Positions 1 to 8,697 are shown, counted from the stretch's first letter. The stretch is 64,000 nucleotides of DNA from Pseudoflavonifractor phocaeensis (GCF_021531815.1 NZ_JADYUM010000007.1:1-64000); one strand, 5' to 3'. A program made the numbers and translations. Notes: generated from the letters alone by a model not told the origin.

Positions 1-73
1 CCCGTTGGTCAAGCGGTTAAGACGGCGGCCTCTCACGCCGCAAACATGGGTTCGATTCCCGTACGGGTCACCA
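1..73 (+). tRNA. tRNA-Glu (anticodon CTC), 5' end cut by the window edge
   Basis: The cloverleaf is readable: D arm around GGTCAAGCGGTTAAGAC, anticodon loop CCTCTCA with CTC, T loop GGTTCGATTCC, and an acceptor 3' strand ACGGGTC followed by discriminator A and an encoded CCA at 71-73. The first two bases of the acceptor stem lie outside the window. Confidence 0.93.
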
Positions 74-128
74 CTTAAGCAAGTGAGAATAATTGAATAT
101 GGTTTTAGTCGCGAAAGTGATTAAAATA

Positions 129-244
<116 letters not shown>

Positions 245-245
245 C

Positions 246-276
246 AAAGCGGACAGAACTTTCTGTCCGCTTTTTA
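246..276 (+). terminator. Rho-independent terminator of the tRNA-5S unit
   Basis: AAGCGGACAGAA pairs with TTCTGTCCGCTT and is followed by a run of five T residues. Confidence 0.9.
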
Positions 277-310
277 TTGCTTAAAAATAGAACATATTTT
301 CTATTTTTTG

Positions 311-339
311 TTGACTTTGCGCCGGGGCTATACTACAAT
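311..339 (+). promoter_or_regulatory. Sigma-A-type promoter for the ypsA-like/queH pair
   Basis: TTGACT at 311-316, a 17-base spacer and TACAAT at 334-339, about 40 bases before the first gene. Confidence 0.7.
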
Positions 340-380
340 ATGGGTGATCTCCGTGTATCAAAAGGAAAGGGTGACGGTGC

Positions 381-896
381 TTGGAACGTACGGATACCTG
401 CTGCTTTACCGGACACCGGCCCGATAAGCTGCCCTGGGGGCGGGATGAGGCCGATCCCAGGTGCCTCCTATTGAAAGGGGATTTGGAGGCAGCGCTGGAC
501 CGCGCTTACCAGGCTGGCTTTCGCCATTTCATCAGCGGCATGGCCCAGGGGGCCGATTTTTACTTTGCCGAGGCGGTGCTGGCCCTGCGGGAGCGCCATC
601 CGGAGGTCACCTTGGAGTGCGCCCGGCCCTGTGAGACCCAGGCAGATTCCTGGGCCGCGGAGGAAAAGCGGCGCTATGAGTCCATTTTGGACCGCTGCAA
701 CTATGAGACGCTGGTCCAGCACCATTACGACCGCTACTGTATGATGCGCCGCAACCGCTACATGGTGGACCATTCCAGCCGGCTTATTGCGGTCTATGAC
801 GGCGTTCCCAAGGGTGGGACAGCCCAGACCCTGGCTTACGCCCTGCGGAAAGGGCTGGAAACGGATATTGTGCCCGTGGAGGAGGAGAAAACGTGA
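381..896 (+). CDS. YpsA-like SLOG-family protein (DUF1273)
   Basis: A 171-residue protein with the N-terminal signature CCFTGHRPDKL and a central GMAQGADFYFAEA, the Rossmann-like nucleotide-binding motifs of the YpsA/DUF1273 branch of the SLOG superfamily. B. subtilis YpsA is linked to cell division, but the biochemical role of the family is not settled. I chose the TTG at 381 as start: AAGGAAAGG at 362-370 is well placed, and the GTGs just upstream are in other frames. Its stop overlaps the queH start by 4 bases (GTGA), so the two genes are probably translationally coupled. That need not mean a shared function. Confidence 0.82.
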   Translation: MERTDTCCFTGHRPDKLPWGRDEADPRCLLLKGDLEAALDRAYQAGFRHFISGMAQGADFYFAEAVLALRERHPEVTLECARPCETQADSWAAEEKRRYESILDRCNYETLVQHHYDRYCMMRRNRYMVDHSSRLIAVYDGVPKGGTAQTLAYALRKGLETDIVPVEEEKT

Positions 897-1471
897 ATAC
901 ACTGATGCATATCTGCTGCGCTCCCTGTGCCAACCGGCCCATCGAGGTGCTGCGCCAGGAGGGGATCGGGGTGACCGGGTTCTGGTACAATCCAAATATC
1001 CACCCCTACACCGAGTACCAGGCCCGTAAGCATACCCTGGAGGACTACGCCAGGGAGATCGGGATGAAGCTGGTCATCGGCGGCACCTACGATCTGCGGA
1101 CCTTTGTCACTCATGTGGCAGACAACATTGACGGGCGGTGCGCCTACTGCTACCGGGTGCGCATGGAGGAGACGGCGAAATACGCCGCCCAGAACGGCTA
1201 TGACAGCTTCACCACCTCTCTGCTTATCTCCCCCTATCAGCGGCACGAGGCCATTGCGGCGGCGGCGCGGGAGATGGGAGAGAAGTACGGGGTGGAGTTT
1301 CTATACCGGGACTTCCGGCCCTTGTTCCAGGAGGGGCAGGAATTTGCCCGGGCGCACGGCATGTATATGCAGAAATACTGCGGCTGTATCTTCAGCGAGG
1401 AAGACCGGTATATGGCCGCCAAGCGGAAGAAAGCCGCCCGCCGACAGGCGGAAGAAAATCAGGCGGAATAA
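893..1471 (+). CDS. queH: Epoxyqueuosine reductase QueH
   Basis: A 192-residue DUF208/QueH protein. QueH reduces epoxyqueuosine in tRNA to queuosine and is the cobalamin-independent alternative to QueG. Visible metal and cluster ligands are the N-terminal CCAPC (residues 9-13), the central CAYCYR and the C-terminal KYCGCIFS. The start is GTG at 893, overlapping the upstream stop. No queuosine riboswitch or other que gene is in the window, so the organism may salvage precursors or encode the pathway elsewhere. The family call is firm; the reaction is taken from the family. Confidence 0.92.
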   Translation: MNTLMHICCAPCANRPIEVLRQEGIGVTGFWYNPNIHPYTEYQARKHTLEDYAREIGMKLVIGGTYDLRTFVTHVADNIDGRCAYCYRVRMEETAKYAAQNGYDSFTTSLLISPYQRHEAIAAAAREMGEKYGVEFLYRDFRPLFQEGQEFARAHGMYMQKYCGCIFSEEDRYMAAKRKKAARRQAEENQAE

Positions 1472-1483
1472 AGAAAACGGAAT

Positions 1484-1522
1484 GCGGAAGGGCGGCCCCT
1501 GTGTGGGGGCCGCCCTTCCGCT
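1484..1522. terminator. Hairpin terminator between convergent queH and gltS
   Basis: GCGGAAGGGCGGCCCC pairs with GGGGCCGCCCTTCCGC across a short loop. There is no long T run on either side, so it may act in both directions but only moderately. Confidence 0.55.
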
Positions 1523-1545
1523 ATATAAGGGAGAGATGAGAAAAA

Positions 1546-2787
1546 TCAGCCGAAGATCGGGAGAATGTTCAGGAATCCGGTGAGGATCAGGCCGTTGAAG
1601 AAATCAATGAACAGGGAGCCGATCAGGGGGACGATGAAGAAGGCCTGAGGGGCGGGGCCGTAGCGCTTGGTGACGGCCTGCATGTTGGCCATGGCGTTGG
1701 GGGTGGCGCCCATGCCGAAGCCGCAGAAGGCGGCGGACATAACAGCGGCCTCGTAATCATGGCCCATGATGTTGTATACCACAAAGCGGGCCATAAGGAA
1801 CATCATAACGGTCTGAGCCACCAGCATGACGATCATGGGGCCGGCCACGTCAGCCAACTGCCACAGGGAGACGGACATCAGGGCGATGGCCAGGAAGATG
1901 GACAGGGACACGTTGCCCCACAGGTCCAGGGCCTTGGAGGGCATCACGATGTGCTTGGCGTCGCAGACGTTGCGGATGATGGCGGCGATGAGCATGGCGC
2001 CGATGTAGGTGGGGAAGGTAAAGGTGAAGTGGAAATCGCCGATGTCGATGTTGATGTTGTTCAGGGCGGCGGTGAGCAGGGTGCCCAGGCCGGCGGCCAC
2101 GATCAGCAGGATGGCGGCGTTGGTGAAGGCCTCGGCATCCACGCGCTCGGCCTTGGCCAGGTCCTCGGCGGACTCCTCGCTGTCAACGGACAGACCGTTG
2201 TCGGTCTCAGTGGAGTGCAGATTGTATTTGTTGATGATGCTGCGGGCCGTGGGACCGCCCATCAGGGAGCCGGCCACCAGACCGTAGGTAGCGGCGGCGA
2301 CAGCGATGACGTTGGCGCCGGCAATGCCCATATCCTCCATCATGGGTCCGTAGGAACCGGCGGTGCCGTGGCCGCCCACCATGGGGATGGAGCCGGTGCA
2401 CAGGCCCAGGCGCAGGTCCCAGCCAAACACGCCGGCCAGTACGCTGCTGAGCACGTTCTGCAGGCAGACCATGACGATGGAGATCAGCAGGAAGGTGATG
2501 ACTTTGGGGCCGCCCTTTTTCAGCAGGCGGAAGCAGGCGGTGTAGCCCACGCTGGTGAAGAACAGGGTCATGAAGTAGTTTTTGACGTTGGCGTCAAAGG
2601 TGAACTCAATGATCCCGCTCATATAGAGAACCAGGTGGACAATGGCGAAGATCAGGCCGCCTACCACCGGGGCGGGGATACAGCAGCGCTTGAGGAAGTC
2701 GATCCGGTTGGTCAGGAACCGGCCCAGAACAAACAGAAGCATTGCGATTCCGGCTGTCTGGTACATATCCAGATTGATTTGCAGCAT
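1546..2787 (-). CDS. gltS: Sodium/glutamate symporter GltS
   Basis: A 413-residue multi-span membrane protein with GltS hallmarks: a hydrophobic N-terminal half ending in TGSIPMVGGHGTAGSYGPMME, a charged cytoplasmic loop around residues 205-225, and a second half with GFGMGATPNAMANMQAVT. The two GGHGT / GMGATP re-entrant motifs mark this secondary carrier, which imports glutamate with Na+. I start at 2787 because AAGGAG precedes that ATG at good distance; upstream in-frame codons would add a hydrophilic leader. The two-component pair immediately upstream on the same strand resembles glutamine-sensing GlnK/GlnL, which makes regulation of this transporter by that pair likely. Confidence 0.93.
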   Translation of the reverse strand: MLQINLDMYQTAGIAMLLFVLGRFLTNRIDFLKRCCIPAPVVGGLIFAIVHLVLYMSGIIEFTFDANVKNYFMTLFFTSVGYTACFRLLKKGGPKVITFLLISIVMVCLQNVLSSVLAGVFGWDLRLGLCTGSIPMVGGHGTAGSYGPMMEDMGIAGANVIAVAAATYGLVAGSLMGGPTARSIINKYNLHSTETDNGLSVDSEESAEDLAKAERVDAEAFTNAAILLIVAAGLGTLLTAALNNINIDIGDFHFTFTFPTYIGAMLIAAIIRNVCDAKHIVMPSKALDLWGNVSLSIFLAIALMSVSLWQLADVAGPMIVMLVAQTVMMFLMARFVVYNIMGHDYEAAVMSAAFCGFGMGATPNAMANMQAVTKRYGPAPQAFFIVPLIGSLFIDFFNGLILTGFLNILPIFG

Positions 2788-2848
2788 AGGGGGAACTCCT
2801 TCTTTCTCCAAAATGTCCGGCTCCGCCGGCAGCTCTATCAAGTGTGCT

Positions 2849-2884
2849 TATTTTAAGCGAATAGCTTCAAAAACCTTCAAAAAC
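2849..2884 (-). promoter_or_regulatory. gltS promoter with tandem 10-bp repeat (candidate GlnL operator)
   Basis: On the plus strand CTTCAAAAAC occurs twice head to tail (2865-2874 and 2875-2884); read on the minus strand this is TTTTTGA repeated with a 10-bp period. A TAAAAT -10-like hexamer follows on the minus strand near 2851-2856, so the repeat overlaps the -35 region, the usual place for an activator. B. subtilis GlnL is reported to bind a direct repeat of TTTTGT with the same spacing. That link is inference. Confidence 0.5.
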
Positions 2885-2967
2885 AAACAAGCCCTGTAAA
2901 TATTTTGTGAATAGCACAATTTGGCTTCCCAATCTTTGACGGTTTTGACGAAAAACCGGAAGAAAAA

Positions 2968-3007
2968 TAAGAGCCGGGCCTCCGCGTGAAGCGGAGACCC
3001 GGTTTTC
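2968..3007 (-). terminator. Terminator after the response regulator gene
   Basis: CCGGGTCTCCGCTTC pairs with GCGGAGGCCCGG on the minus strand and is followed by CTTATTTTT. It separates the two-component operon from gltS, which therefore needs its own promoter. Confidence 0.75.
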
Positions 3008-3022
3008 CTATACCGCGCCGGT

Positions 3023-3865
3023 CTATTCCTCCTCGGCCAGGATCAGCAGACCGTCCAGAAATTTTTTCAGATTGACCTTGCCGCCGGGGCCCCTGCCCCG
3101 CAGGTGGTCCATTTCGGCCCGGACCTCCTGGAAGGAGAACAGCCGGGCGGAGTAGCGGACAAAAAACTCGTTGTTGTAGTCCTCCAGACCCAGGCTGGCG
3201 ATGTGGCTCAAGCCCCGTTCCACGGCCCGTCGGGCCCGCTGTTCCAGGGTCTTGGGGGCGTCGCTGAGCTGGGCGCACAGGGTGCTCACACCCACCTGGG
3301 AGGCGGTCTGCCCCCGCTCCAGCAGCAGCAGGCACAGGCCGGTAATGTCCTGGGAACCCTTTTCCCCGGCCATGCCCAGCTGGCTGAGGATATATTTGAT
3401 GCGGCGGCGCTCCCGTTCCCAGGGGTCCTCCCGGGGGGCGGGGGCCGGAGCGGTCCGGTTGGCGAAGACGCTCTGGATGGCCTGGAGGGCCCGCTCATTC
3501 TCCAGCTGCCGGGTCACGTTCTGGATCACCTGGCGCACTTCAATGAGGTTGATGGGCTTCTGGATGAAGAACTCCACCCCGGCGGTGTAGGCCTTGGCGA
3601 TCAGCTCCTTGGAGGAGACTTGGGAGATCATGATGAATTTGGCGGCGCAGCCCATCTCCCGCAGCTCCCGGACCACCTGGATGCCGTCCTTGCCCGGCAT
3701 GAGCAGGTCCGCCAGGATCAGGTCGGGGGCCAGGGCCAGGATGCGCTCCAGGTCGGGGGGACCGTCGTCGGTGGCGCCGCAAACCGTGCCAAGACCGCTG
3801 CCCTCCACGATGTCCTCTAAAATTCCAATGACGGTGAGGTCGTCCTCAATGATATAGATCCTCAT
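3023..3865 (-). CDS. GlnL/YcbB-type response regulator
   Basis: A 280-residue regulator. Residues 1-120 are a receiver domain with the acidic pair EDD at 7-9, a phosphoacceptor Asp in LILADLLMPGKDG, the switch Ser in MISQ and the Lys in IQKPIN. The C-terminal 150 residues look like the YcbB-type DNA-binding domain of B. subtilis GlnL, with YILSQLGMAGEKGSQDITGL and an HTH-like segment around residues 200-240, rather than an OmpR or NarL domain. It overlaps the kinase gene by 4 bases (ATGA). In B. subtilis the homologous system activates glutaminase and a transporter in response to glutamine; gltS next door is the likely target here. Confidence 0.82.
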   Translation of the reverse strand: MRIYIIEDDLTVIGILEDIVEGSGLGTVCGATDDGPPDLERILALAPDLILADLLMPGKDGIQVVRELREMGCAAKFIMISQVSSKELIAKAYTAGVEFFIQKPINLIEVRQVIQNVTRQLENERALQAIQSVFANRTAPAPAPREDPWERERRRIKYILSQLGMAGEKGSQDITGLCLLLLERGQTASQVGVSTLCAQLSDAPKTLEQRARRAVERGLSHIASLGLEDYNNEFFVRYSARLFSFQEVRAEMDHLRGRGPGGKVNLKKFLDGLLILAEEE

Positions 3866-5166
3866 GGCGTTCCTCCTGCGACGGCGGCCAGGGGCAGGGA
3901 GACCTGGAAGCAGGCCCCCTGGCCCGGCTGGGACTGGACCTGGATGTCGCCGCCCAGGTCTTCCACGGTGTAATGGACGGCGGGCAGGCCCACGCCCCGG
4001 TTGATGTCTCCGGTGTCGGGGTCGAACTTGGTGGAATAGCCCACCTGGAACAGCAGCTTCATGGCCCGCTCCGGGATGCCGGGGCCGTCATCCCGGACCT
4101 GGAGGAGCAGGTTTTCCCCCTCGGTCCGGCAGTCCACCTGGACGGTGCCCCGGCCGCTGGCGGCCTGAATGGCCTCCACCGCGTTGGTCACCAGGTTTTT
4201 CAGCACGGACAGCACCCGGTAGTGGGCCTTGATGGGCAGGTCCCGGGCGTACCGGCACTCCAGGCGGATGTCCGCACGCTGGCTGCCCAGGAACTGGCGG
4301 GTGGACACCTCCAGGATCCGGAGCAGGTCGGACAGGGACATGGTCTCCCCGCCGTAGGCCCCCGCCACCTCCGATTCGATGCCCCGGATGATCCGCAGGT
4401 TGTCCTTTTTCACCTCATGGACGTCCCGGGCGATGGACAGGGCCAGGGCGGTGAACTCCTCCGGGGCGTTTTGGGCCACCAGCTTTTCGTATAGCTGGTA
4501 GGCGTGGGCCATCACCGCCTCCACGTCCTCGGCGTCCTTTTGCAAAAAGTACAGCTCGGTCTTCAGCTCCGCCGTCATCAGGTAGAGGTGGCGGTAGCGG
4601 TGTTCGTGTTCCTCCTGAAGCAGCAGCTGCCGGTAGTGCCAGATGGTCCACAGGATCAGCACCGCCGCCAGGGAGCGGGCCAGGGCCACCCAGGCCAGGG
4701 TGATGCCCTCCACTTGGATAGACCGAAAAGCCAGGCGGCTGGACAGGGCCAGGTTCAGCAGGTTGGACAGCAGGTCGCACAAAAAGAAGGAGAGCCAAAG
4801 CCGGGACAGGGAGGCCGCCCGGCGGTCCCGGACTAAAATACACAACAGAGCGTCATAACAGAGATAAAAAATACCTCCCGGATACTCGATGAGGAGGGCG
4901 GACGCCAGGGCCATACCCCGGAGCAGGTCGATGAGGACCCGCAGGACCATGACGCACAGGCCGGCGACCAGTCCCGTGTCCGGCCGGTGGCTGTCCCGCA
5001 TCATGACCACCAGGAGAATGGGGTACACGATGGCCGAGGCCGACATCCGGAAGCCCTCGGCCCAGGCGGACAGGTAGAGCTGGCTGGTCACGGCCACGGC
5101 CAGGCCAATGAGCAGCCTGCGCTGCCAGGCGTTGAGCCGCAGCTCCCGCCAGTTGGAGAATTTCAT
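3862..5166 (-). CDS. Sensor histidine kinase, GlnK/YcbA-like
   Basis: A 434-residue kinase. The N-terminal half has about six hydrophobic segments (residues 18-180), a multi-span sensor with no evident extracellular domain. A coiled linker leads to the H box ARDVHEVKKDNLR near residue 255, then N box NLVTNAVEAI, G1 DDGPGIPE and G2 RGVGLPAV, all complete. The short H box and GHKL ATPase match the citrate/GlnK-like kinases. The start ATG has AAGGAGGG just upstream. Stimulus is unknown from sequence; glutamine or glutamate is inferred from the partner regulator and from gltS. Confidence 0.85.
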   Translation of the reverse strand: MKFSNWRELRLNAWQRRLLIGLAVAVTSQLYLSAWAEGFRMSASAIVYPILLVVMMRDSHRPDTGLVAGLCVMVLRVLIDLLRGMALASALLIEYPGGIFYLCYDALLCILVRDRRAASLSRLWLSFFLCDLLSNLLNLALSSRLAFRSIQVEGITLAWVALARSLAAVLILWTIWHYRQLLLQEEHEHRYRHLYLMTAELKTELYFLQKDAEDVEAVMAHAYQLYEKLVAQNAPEEFTALALSIARDVHEVKKDNLRIIRGIESEVAGAYGGETMSLSDLLRILEVSTRQFLGSQRADIRLECRYARDLPIKAHYRVLSVLKNLVTNAVEAIQAASGRGTVQVDCRTEGENLLLQVRDDGPGIPERAMKLLFQVGYSTKFDPDTGDINRGVGLPAVHYTVEDLGGDIQVQSQPGQGACFQVSLPLAAVAGGTP

Positions 5167-5276
5167 ACAACCCCTCCTTGTTCCCTCCCCACCATCATAA
5201 GGGAAAGCGCTGCTTTTCGCAAGATGGGAGGAAAAATTTGTGGCGTTTCCGGACGGAAGAAAAATTCGGGGAAATG

Positions 5277-5323
5277 GTTTACAAAGTAGACCGGCTATGG
5301 TATGATAGGTTTACAAAGTAGAC
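5277..5323 (+). promoter_or_regulatory. BlaI-type operator pair embedded in the blaI promoter
   Basis: GTTTACAAAGTAGAC occurs twice exactly (5277-5291 and 5309-5323), 32 bp apart. Each copy is a dyad, GTYTAC-n3-GTARAC, as expected for the winged-helix dimers of BlaI/MecI repressors. The promoter is TTTACA (5278-5283), 17 bases, TATGAT (5301-5306). One operator covers the -35 and the other sits just downstream of the -10, so the pair would autorepress. Confidence 0.8.
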
Positions 5324-5340
5324 CAAGGAGGAATCGGAAG

Positions 5341-5721
5341 ATGGAAGAGCTGACCTTGACCAACAGCGAGTGGTATGTGATGGACTGCCTGTGGGAGCGG
5401 GCGCCCCAGACGGTGATGGAGCTGGTGGCGGCGCTGGGGGAGCGGCTGGGTTGGGCCAAGAGCACCACCATCACCACCCTGCGGCGGATGGAGGACAAGG
5501 GCCTGGTCCGCTGCGAGGTGGAGGGCCGCACCCGGCACTACTTCCCGGCGGTGGAGCGGGAAGGGGCGGTCCTGCGGGAAACCCGGTCCTTTCTGGACAA
5601 GGTGTACGGGGGCAGCGTGGGGCTGATGGTGTCCGCCATGGCCCAGGACAAGGCCCTGACCAAGGCGGAGATCCGGGAGCTTTACGAAATTTTGAGACAG
5701 GCGGTGGAGGGCGCGAAATGA
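5341..5721 (+). CDS. BlaI/MecI/CopY-family transcriptional repressor
   Basis: A 126-residue repressor. The N-terminal winged helix reads LTNSEWYVMDCLWERAPQT, then GWAKSTTITTLRRMEDKGLV as recognition helix and wing entry, and RHYFPAV; the C-terminal third is the helical dimer domain. These repressors leave DNA when cut by a partner M56 metalloprotease. The start at 5341 is set by AGGAGG at 5326-5331; the longer reading would start inside the promoter. It overlaps the next gene by ATGA. No beta-lactamase or PBP gene is nearby, so the regulon is unknown and may be limited to this operon. Confidence 0.9.
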   Translation: MEELTLTNSEWYVMDCLWERAPQTVMELVAALGERLGWAKSTTITTLRRMEDKGLVRCEVEGRTRHYFPAVEREGAVLRETRSFLDKVYGGSVGLMVSAMAQDKALTKAEIRELYEILRQAVEGAK

Positions 5722-7805
5722 ATTTACAGCTGCTGACCCAGTGGGCCATTACCTCCGCCTTGCTGATCCTTGCGGTGCTGGCGGTCCGCTTCTGCACCCG
5801 GGGCAGACTGTCCTGCATCAACCGCTACGCCCTGTGGGCGGTGGTGCTGGCGCGGCTGCTGGTGCCGTTCCAGTTGTCCTTCCTGCCCTCCCCGGACGCC
5901 AATGCCACCGATCTGGTACCCACGATGCCGGGCGTTTTAGAGCGGCCTCTGACTCCGGACACCGCTATGGGATATGCCTTGATTTCCCCCGACCACTTTG
6001 AGGGCAGCGGGTTCCACATCCAGGAGGACGGCACCGTCCTCTCTGACGAACCGAGCTGGTACCCTGTACTGGACCAGGAAACCGGCAGCATCAAGGTCTA
6101 TTTCGGCGGTTTTACCGTGGAGGACACCATCCTGGCTGTCTGGGGCTGGGGAGCCGTCCTCGCCGGCGGCGTGATCCTGCTGAGCAACCTGTGCTTCTGG
6201 CTCCGACTGACCCGGAGCAGGCGGGGAATTTCAGTCCAACATGTAAATCTTCGCATCTATACTACAAAATGTATTTTGTCTCCCTGCCTGTTCGGCCTGT
6301 TCCGGCCAGCCATGTATCTGCCTCACGAGACGCTGGAGGACGAACAGACCCTGCGCCATGTGCTGGCTCACGAACTGACCCACTGGGCCCACCGGGACCA
6401 CGCCTGGGCCGTTCTACGCTGTCTGGCCCTGGCCCTCCACTGGTACAACCCCCTGGTGTGGCTGGCGGCGGCCCTGTCCAAGCGGGACGGGGAGCTGGCC
6501 TGCGACGAGGGTGCGGTGGCCCGGCTGGGGGAGGACCAGCGCATCCCCTACGGCCGCACCCTGGTGGACATGGTGGCCCGCCGCGCCCTGCGGCCGGGAG
6601 ACCTGCTGTCCTGCTCCACCGCCATGGCCCAGGGAAGGAAAACCGTCCAGCAGCGGGTGGCTCTGCTGGTGAGGAAGCCCGAGACGAAGAAGACCGCCCT
6701 CTTTGCCGCCCTGGCGGCGGTGGCTCTGGCGGCGGTGTTCACCTTCGCGGGGGGAGAGGCGGGGGAGGCTCCCGGCAATGAGTATCCCCAATTTCGCGAC
6801 CAAGCGGCTTCAGCCCAGGCCATCCGCGTGGGGATGCCTCCTATCTCCAGCCTCGCTTACCCCGAGCCCATCACAGACGATGACCTGCTTCAGCAGGCCA
6901 GGGAACTGCTGCTCCAGGCCCGCGACCTGCTGAACCTGCCGGAGGACCTGGATCTGGACAAGGCGCCCTTTGATTCCTACACCATCACCCTCTCCGGGAC
7001 CGGTTTCAGTGAAAGCTACTACTTTTCCATGCAGAACGGCGGGACCTATGTGGTGACGCCCGCCGGGATCGGAGCGGAGGAGTATACCGCCATTGCGGTA
7101 CTGGAGGGCAGCGTGCCCGCCTCGCTGATGTCCCTGGCGAAGGAGCAGCAGGAGCGGAACAGAGCCGCTTCTACCCAACAGGAGCCGGAACCGGAAGGGG
7201 TCCGGCCCGGTGAAACGGTGAACAGCGCCGACCTGGACCCCATCCGGGCGGCGGTGGACCGGGTGCTGGCCAGTGAGCTGGCCGCCCAGAACCGGTGGCT
7301 GGCAGACTTCAGCGGAGCCCAATACACCGGCGTCCAGCTCACCGGATTCCGCCTGCTGTCCTCCTATCCGGACCTGTTGCAAGCGGGCACGGTGAAGCTG
7401 TACTGCCTGGACTACGGCCTGTCCATCGACGACCTGTCCCGGGCGGGCTGGGCCGGGGGCGCTTACGCCGATGAAAACGGCCTGTTCCACCCCTACGGAC
7501 CCACGCTCCATCTGCTGACTGTGGAGCGGGAGGGAGAGGTCCAAAGCTGGTCCACCGTCCTGTGGGAATTCCTGCTGGAGCCGGGGCAGGAGGGGGTTGA
7601 CATCGTGGACGAAGACTATGTCCGGGATGTGGTGGTCAGCAATCTCCGGGACCTGCTGGACCCGGTGGTCCCCGCCCCGGCGGACAGCCCGGAGCAGGCG
7701 GTGAGGGCCTACGGCGAGGCCCTGGCCCGGTACTACCTGTCCCTGGGCGAGGGCCACCCCCAGTACGTCACCTACGCCCGGCTGGCCGGCTATACCGTCG
7801 AGTAG
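5718..7805 (+). CDS. BlaR1-like M56 membrane metalloprotease, ended early by an in-frame TAG
   Basis: A 695-residue protein. Hydrophobic segments near residues 5-25, 35-55, 130-160 and 300-325 frame a zinc-protease domain with HVLAHELTHWAHRDH (HExxH type) and a downstream ELACDEGA. The region after the last membrane segment is extracellular, has no penicillin-binding SxxK / KTG pattern that I can see, and is a sensor of unknown ligand. Translation stops at TAG 7803-7805, but the same frame stays open to 8441 with equally protein-like content. The peptidase domain is intact, so the truncated form might still function. BlaI is the expected substrate. Confidence 0.85.
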   Translation: MNLQLLTQWAITSALLILAVLAVRFCTRGRLSCINRYALWAVVLARLLVPFQLSFLPSPDANATDLVPTMPGVLERPLTPDTAMGYALISPDHFEGSGFHIQEDGTVLSDEPSWYPVLDQETGSIKVYFGGFTVEDTILAVWGWGAVLAGGVILLSNLCFWLRLTRSRRGISVQHVNLRIYTTKCILSPCLFGLFRPAMYLPHETLEDEQTLRHVLAHELTHWAHRDHAWAVLRCLALALHWYNPLVWLAAALSKRDGELACDEGAVARLGEDQRIPYGRTLVDMVARRALRPGDLLSCSTAMAQGRKTVQQRVALLVRKPETKKTALFAALAAVALAAVFTFAGGEAGEAPGNEYPQFRDQAASAQAIRVGMPPISSLAYPEPITDDDLLQQARELLLQARDLLNLPEDLDLDKAPFDSYTITLSGTGFSESYYFSMQNGGTYVVTPAGIGAEEYTAIAVLEGSVPASLMSLAKEQQERNRAASTQQEPEPEGVRPGETVNSADLDPIRAAVDRVLASELAAQNRWLADFSGAQYTGVQLTGFRLLSSYPDLLQAGTVKLYCLDYGLSIDDLSRAGWAGGAYADENGLFHPYGPTLHLLTVEREGEVQSWSTVLWEFLLEPGQEGVDIVDEDYVRDVVVSNLRDLLDPVVPAPADSPEQAVRAYGEALARYYLSLGEGHPQYVTYARLAGYTVE

Positions 7806-8441
7806 CAACGGGATACCGGCGCGGTGGCCAGGATCGTCCTGGCCGTGGACCCGGCGGAGCCCAACACCGTCTCCTGGATGGCCGGGGCTGGCATTGACTA
7901 CCAGACCGGGGGCGACTGGGCGGGCCATTGGCTCTTTGAACTGGAGTACATGCTGGAGCGGCAGGAGGACGGCAGCTGGAGATGCACGGACCGGGGGACG
8001 GGGGGCTGCCGTCTGCCGGAGTTTGACTGGAACGCCCGGCTGACCTTCTCTCCGGAGCAGAGGGCCGCTTCTTCCCCGGAGGTGGACCTGCGGGCCACCG
8101 TCACCCGCCCCCAGATGCGCCCCTCCAACGGCGGCGAAAACGCCTTCGCGGATGTGACCGGGCAGACAGGAGCCCTGGAGGAGCTGTCGGTTGGCTATGG
8201 GTCCCTGATCCTCCGGTTTGACACGGAGGCGGAGCTGGGGACCGCACTGGGCGGCCTTCTGGCCGCCGCTCCCCAGGAGCGGGCGGAGCTGGCACGCTGG
8301 CTCCGGGTGAGCCTCAACGGGGAAAGCGTCTCCCTCACCCTGCGTTCCTCAGAGGCCGCCTCCCTCTGGTTTGCCTTTGACGAGCATATCCCCCTGGCTC
8401 CGGGGGACACTCTGCAAGTGGAATTGGGTCCGGCCCGGTAA
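7806..8441 (+). pseudogene. 3' remainder of the BlaR1-like gene beyond the amber codon
   Basis: The frame of the upstream gene continues without another stop for 211 codons. It reads QRDTGAVARIVLAVDPAEP, then WLFELEYMLERQEDGSWRC, a typical extracellular beta-rich sensor tail. A GTG at 7824 could start a separate 205-residue protein, but there is no ribosome site before it and no signal peptide, so an independent gene is unlikely. The best reading is a nonsense change in a gene of about 907 codons; sequencing error or stop readthrough are alternatives. Confidence 0.65.
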
Positions 8442-8467
8442 GCCGTACAACACAAAACCGCGAACAC

Positions 8468-8500
8468 GCCCCGGCGGGCCTCCGCCGGGGCTGCTTTGTT
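8468..8500 (+). terminator. Terminator after the BlaI/BlaR1-like unit
   Basis: GCCCCGGCGG and CCGCCGGGGC form a stem with a four-base loop, followed by a weak T-rich tail (CTGCTTTGTT). Confidence 0.7.
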
Positions 8501-8697
8501 TACAAAAATGCCATATTTTTCATATTTTCCACCATGATATGGTAAAAACGCTGATTTTTTCGCCGTTAAGGTTTCGTTTTTCCTTTCGATCCGTGCGTTA
8601 AGAAACCGTTAAATTTCTTGTTTTTGACGGGGGAAAAAACTATCATAATAAGAAAGACTGCCCTTATGCGCTTTTATGAAAGCAGGAGTTATCAATT

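Noticed and set aside
5341-8441. Acquired beta-lactam resistance locus
   Set aside because: Only regulator and protease genes are present, with no beta-lactamase or PBP2a and no penicillin-binding motifs in the sensor part.
7824-8441. Independent gene starting at GTG 7824
   Set aside because: There is no ribosome site or signal peptide, and the frame is the exact continuation of the gene before the TAG.
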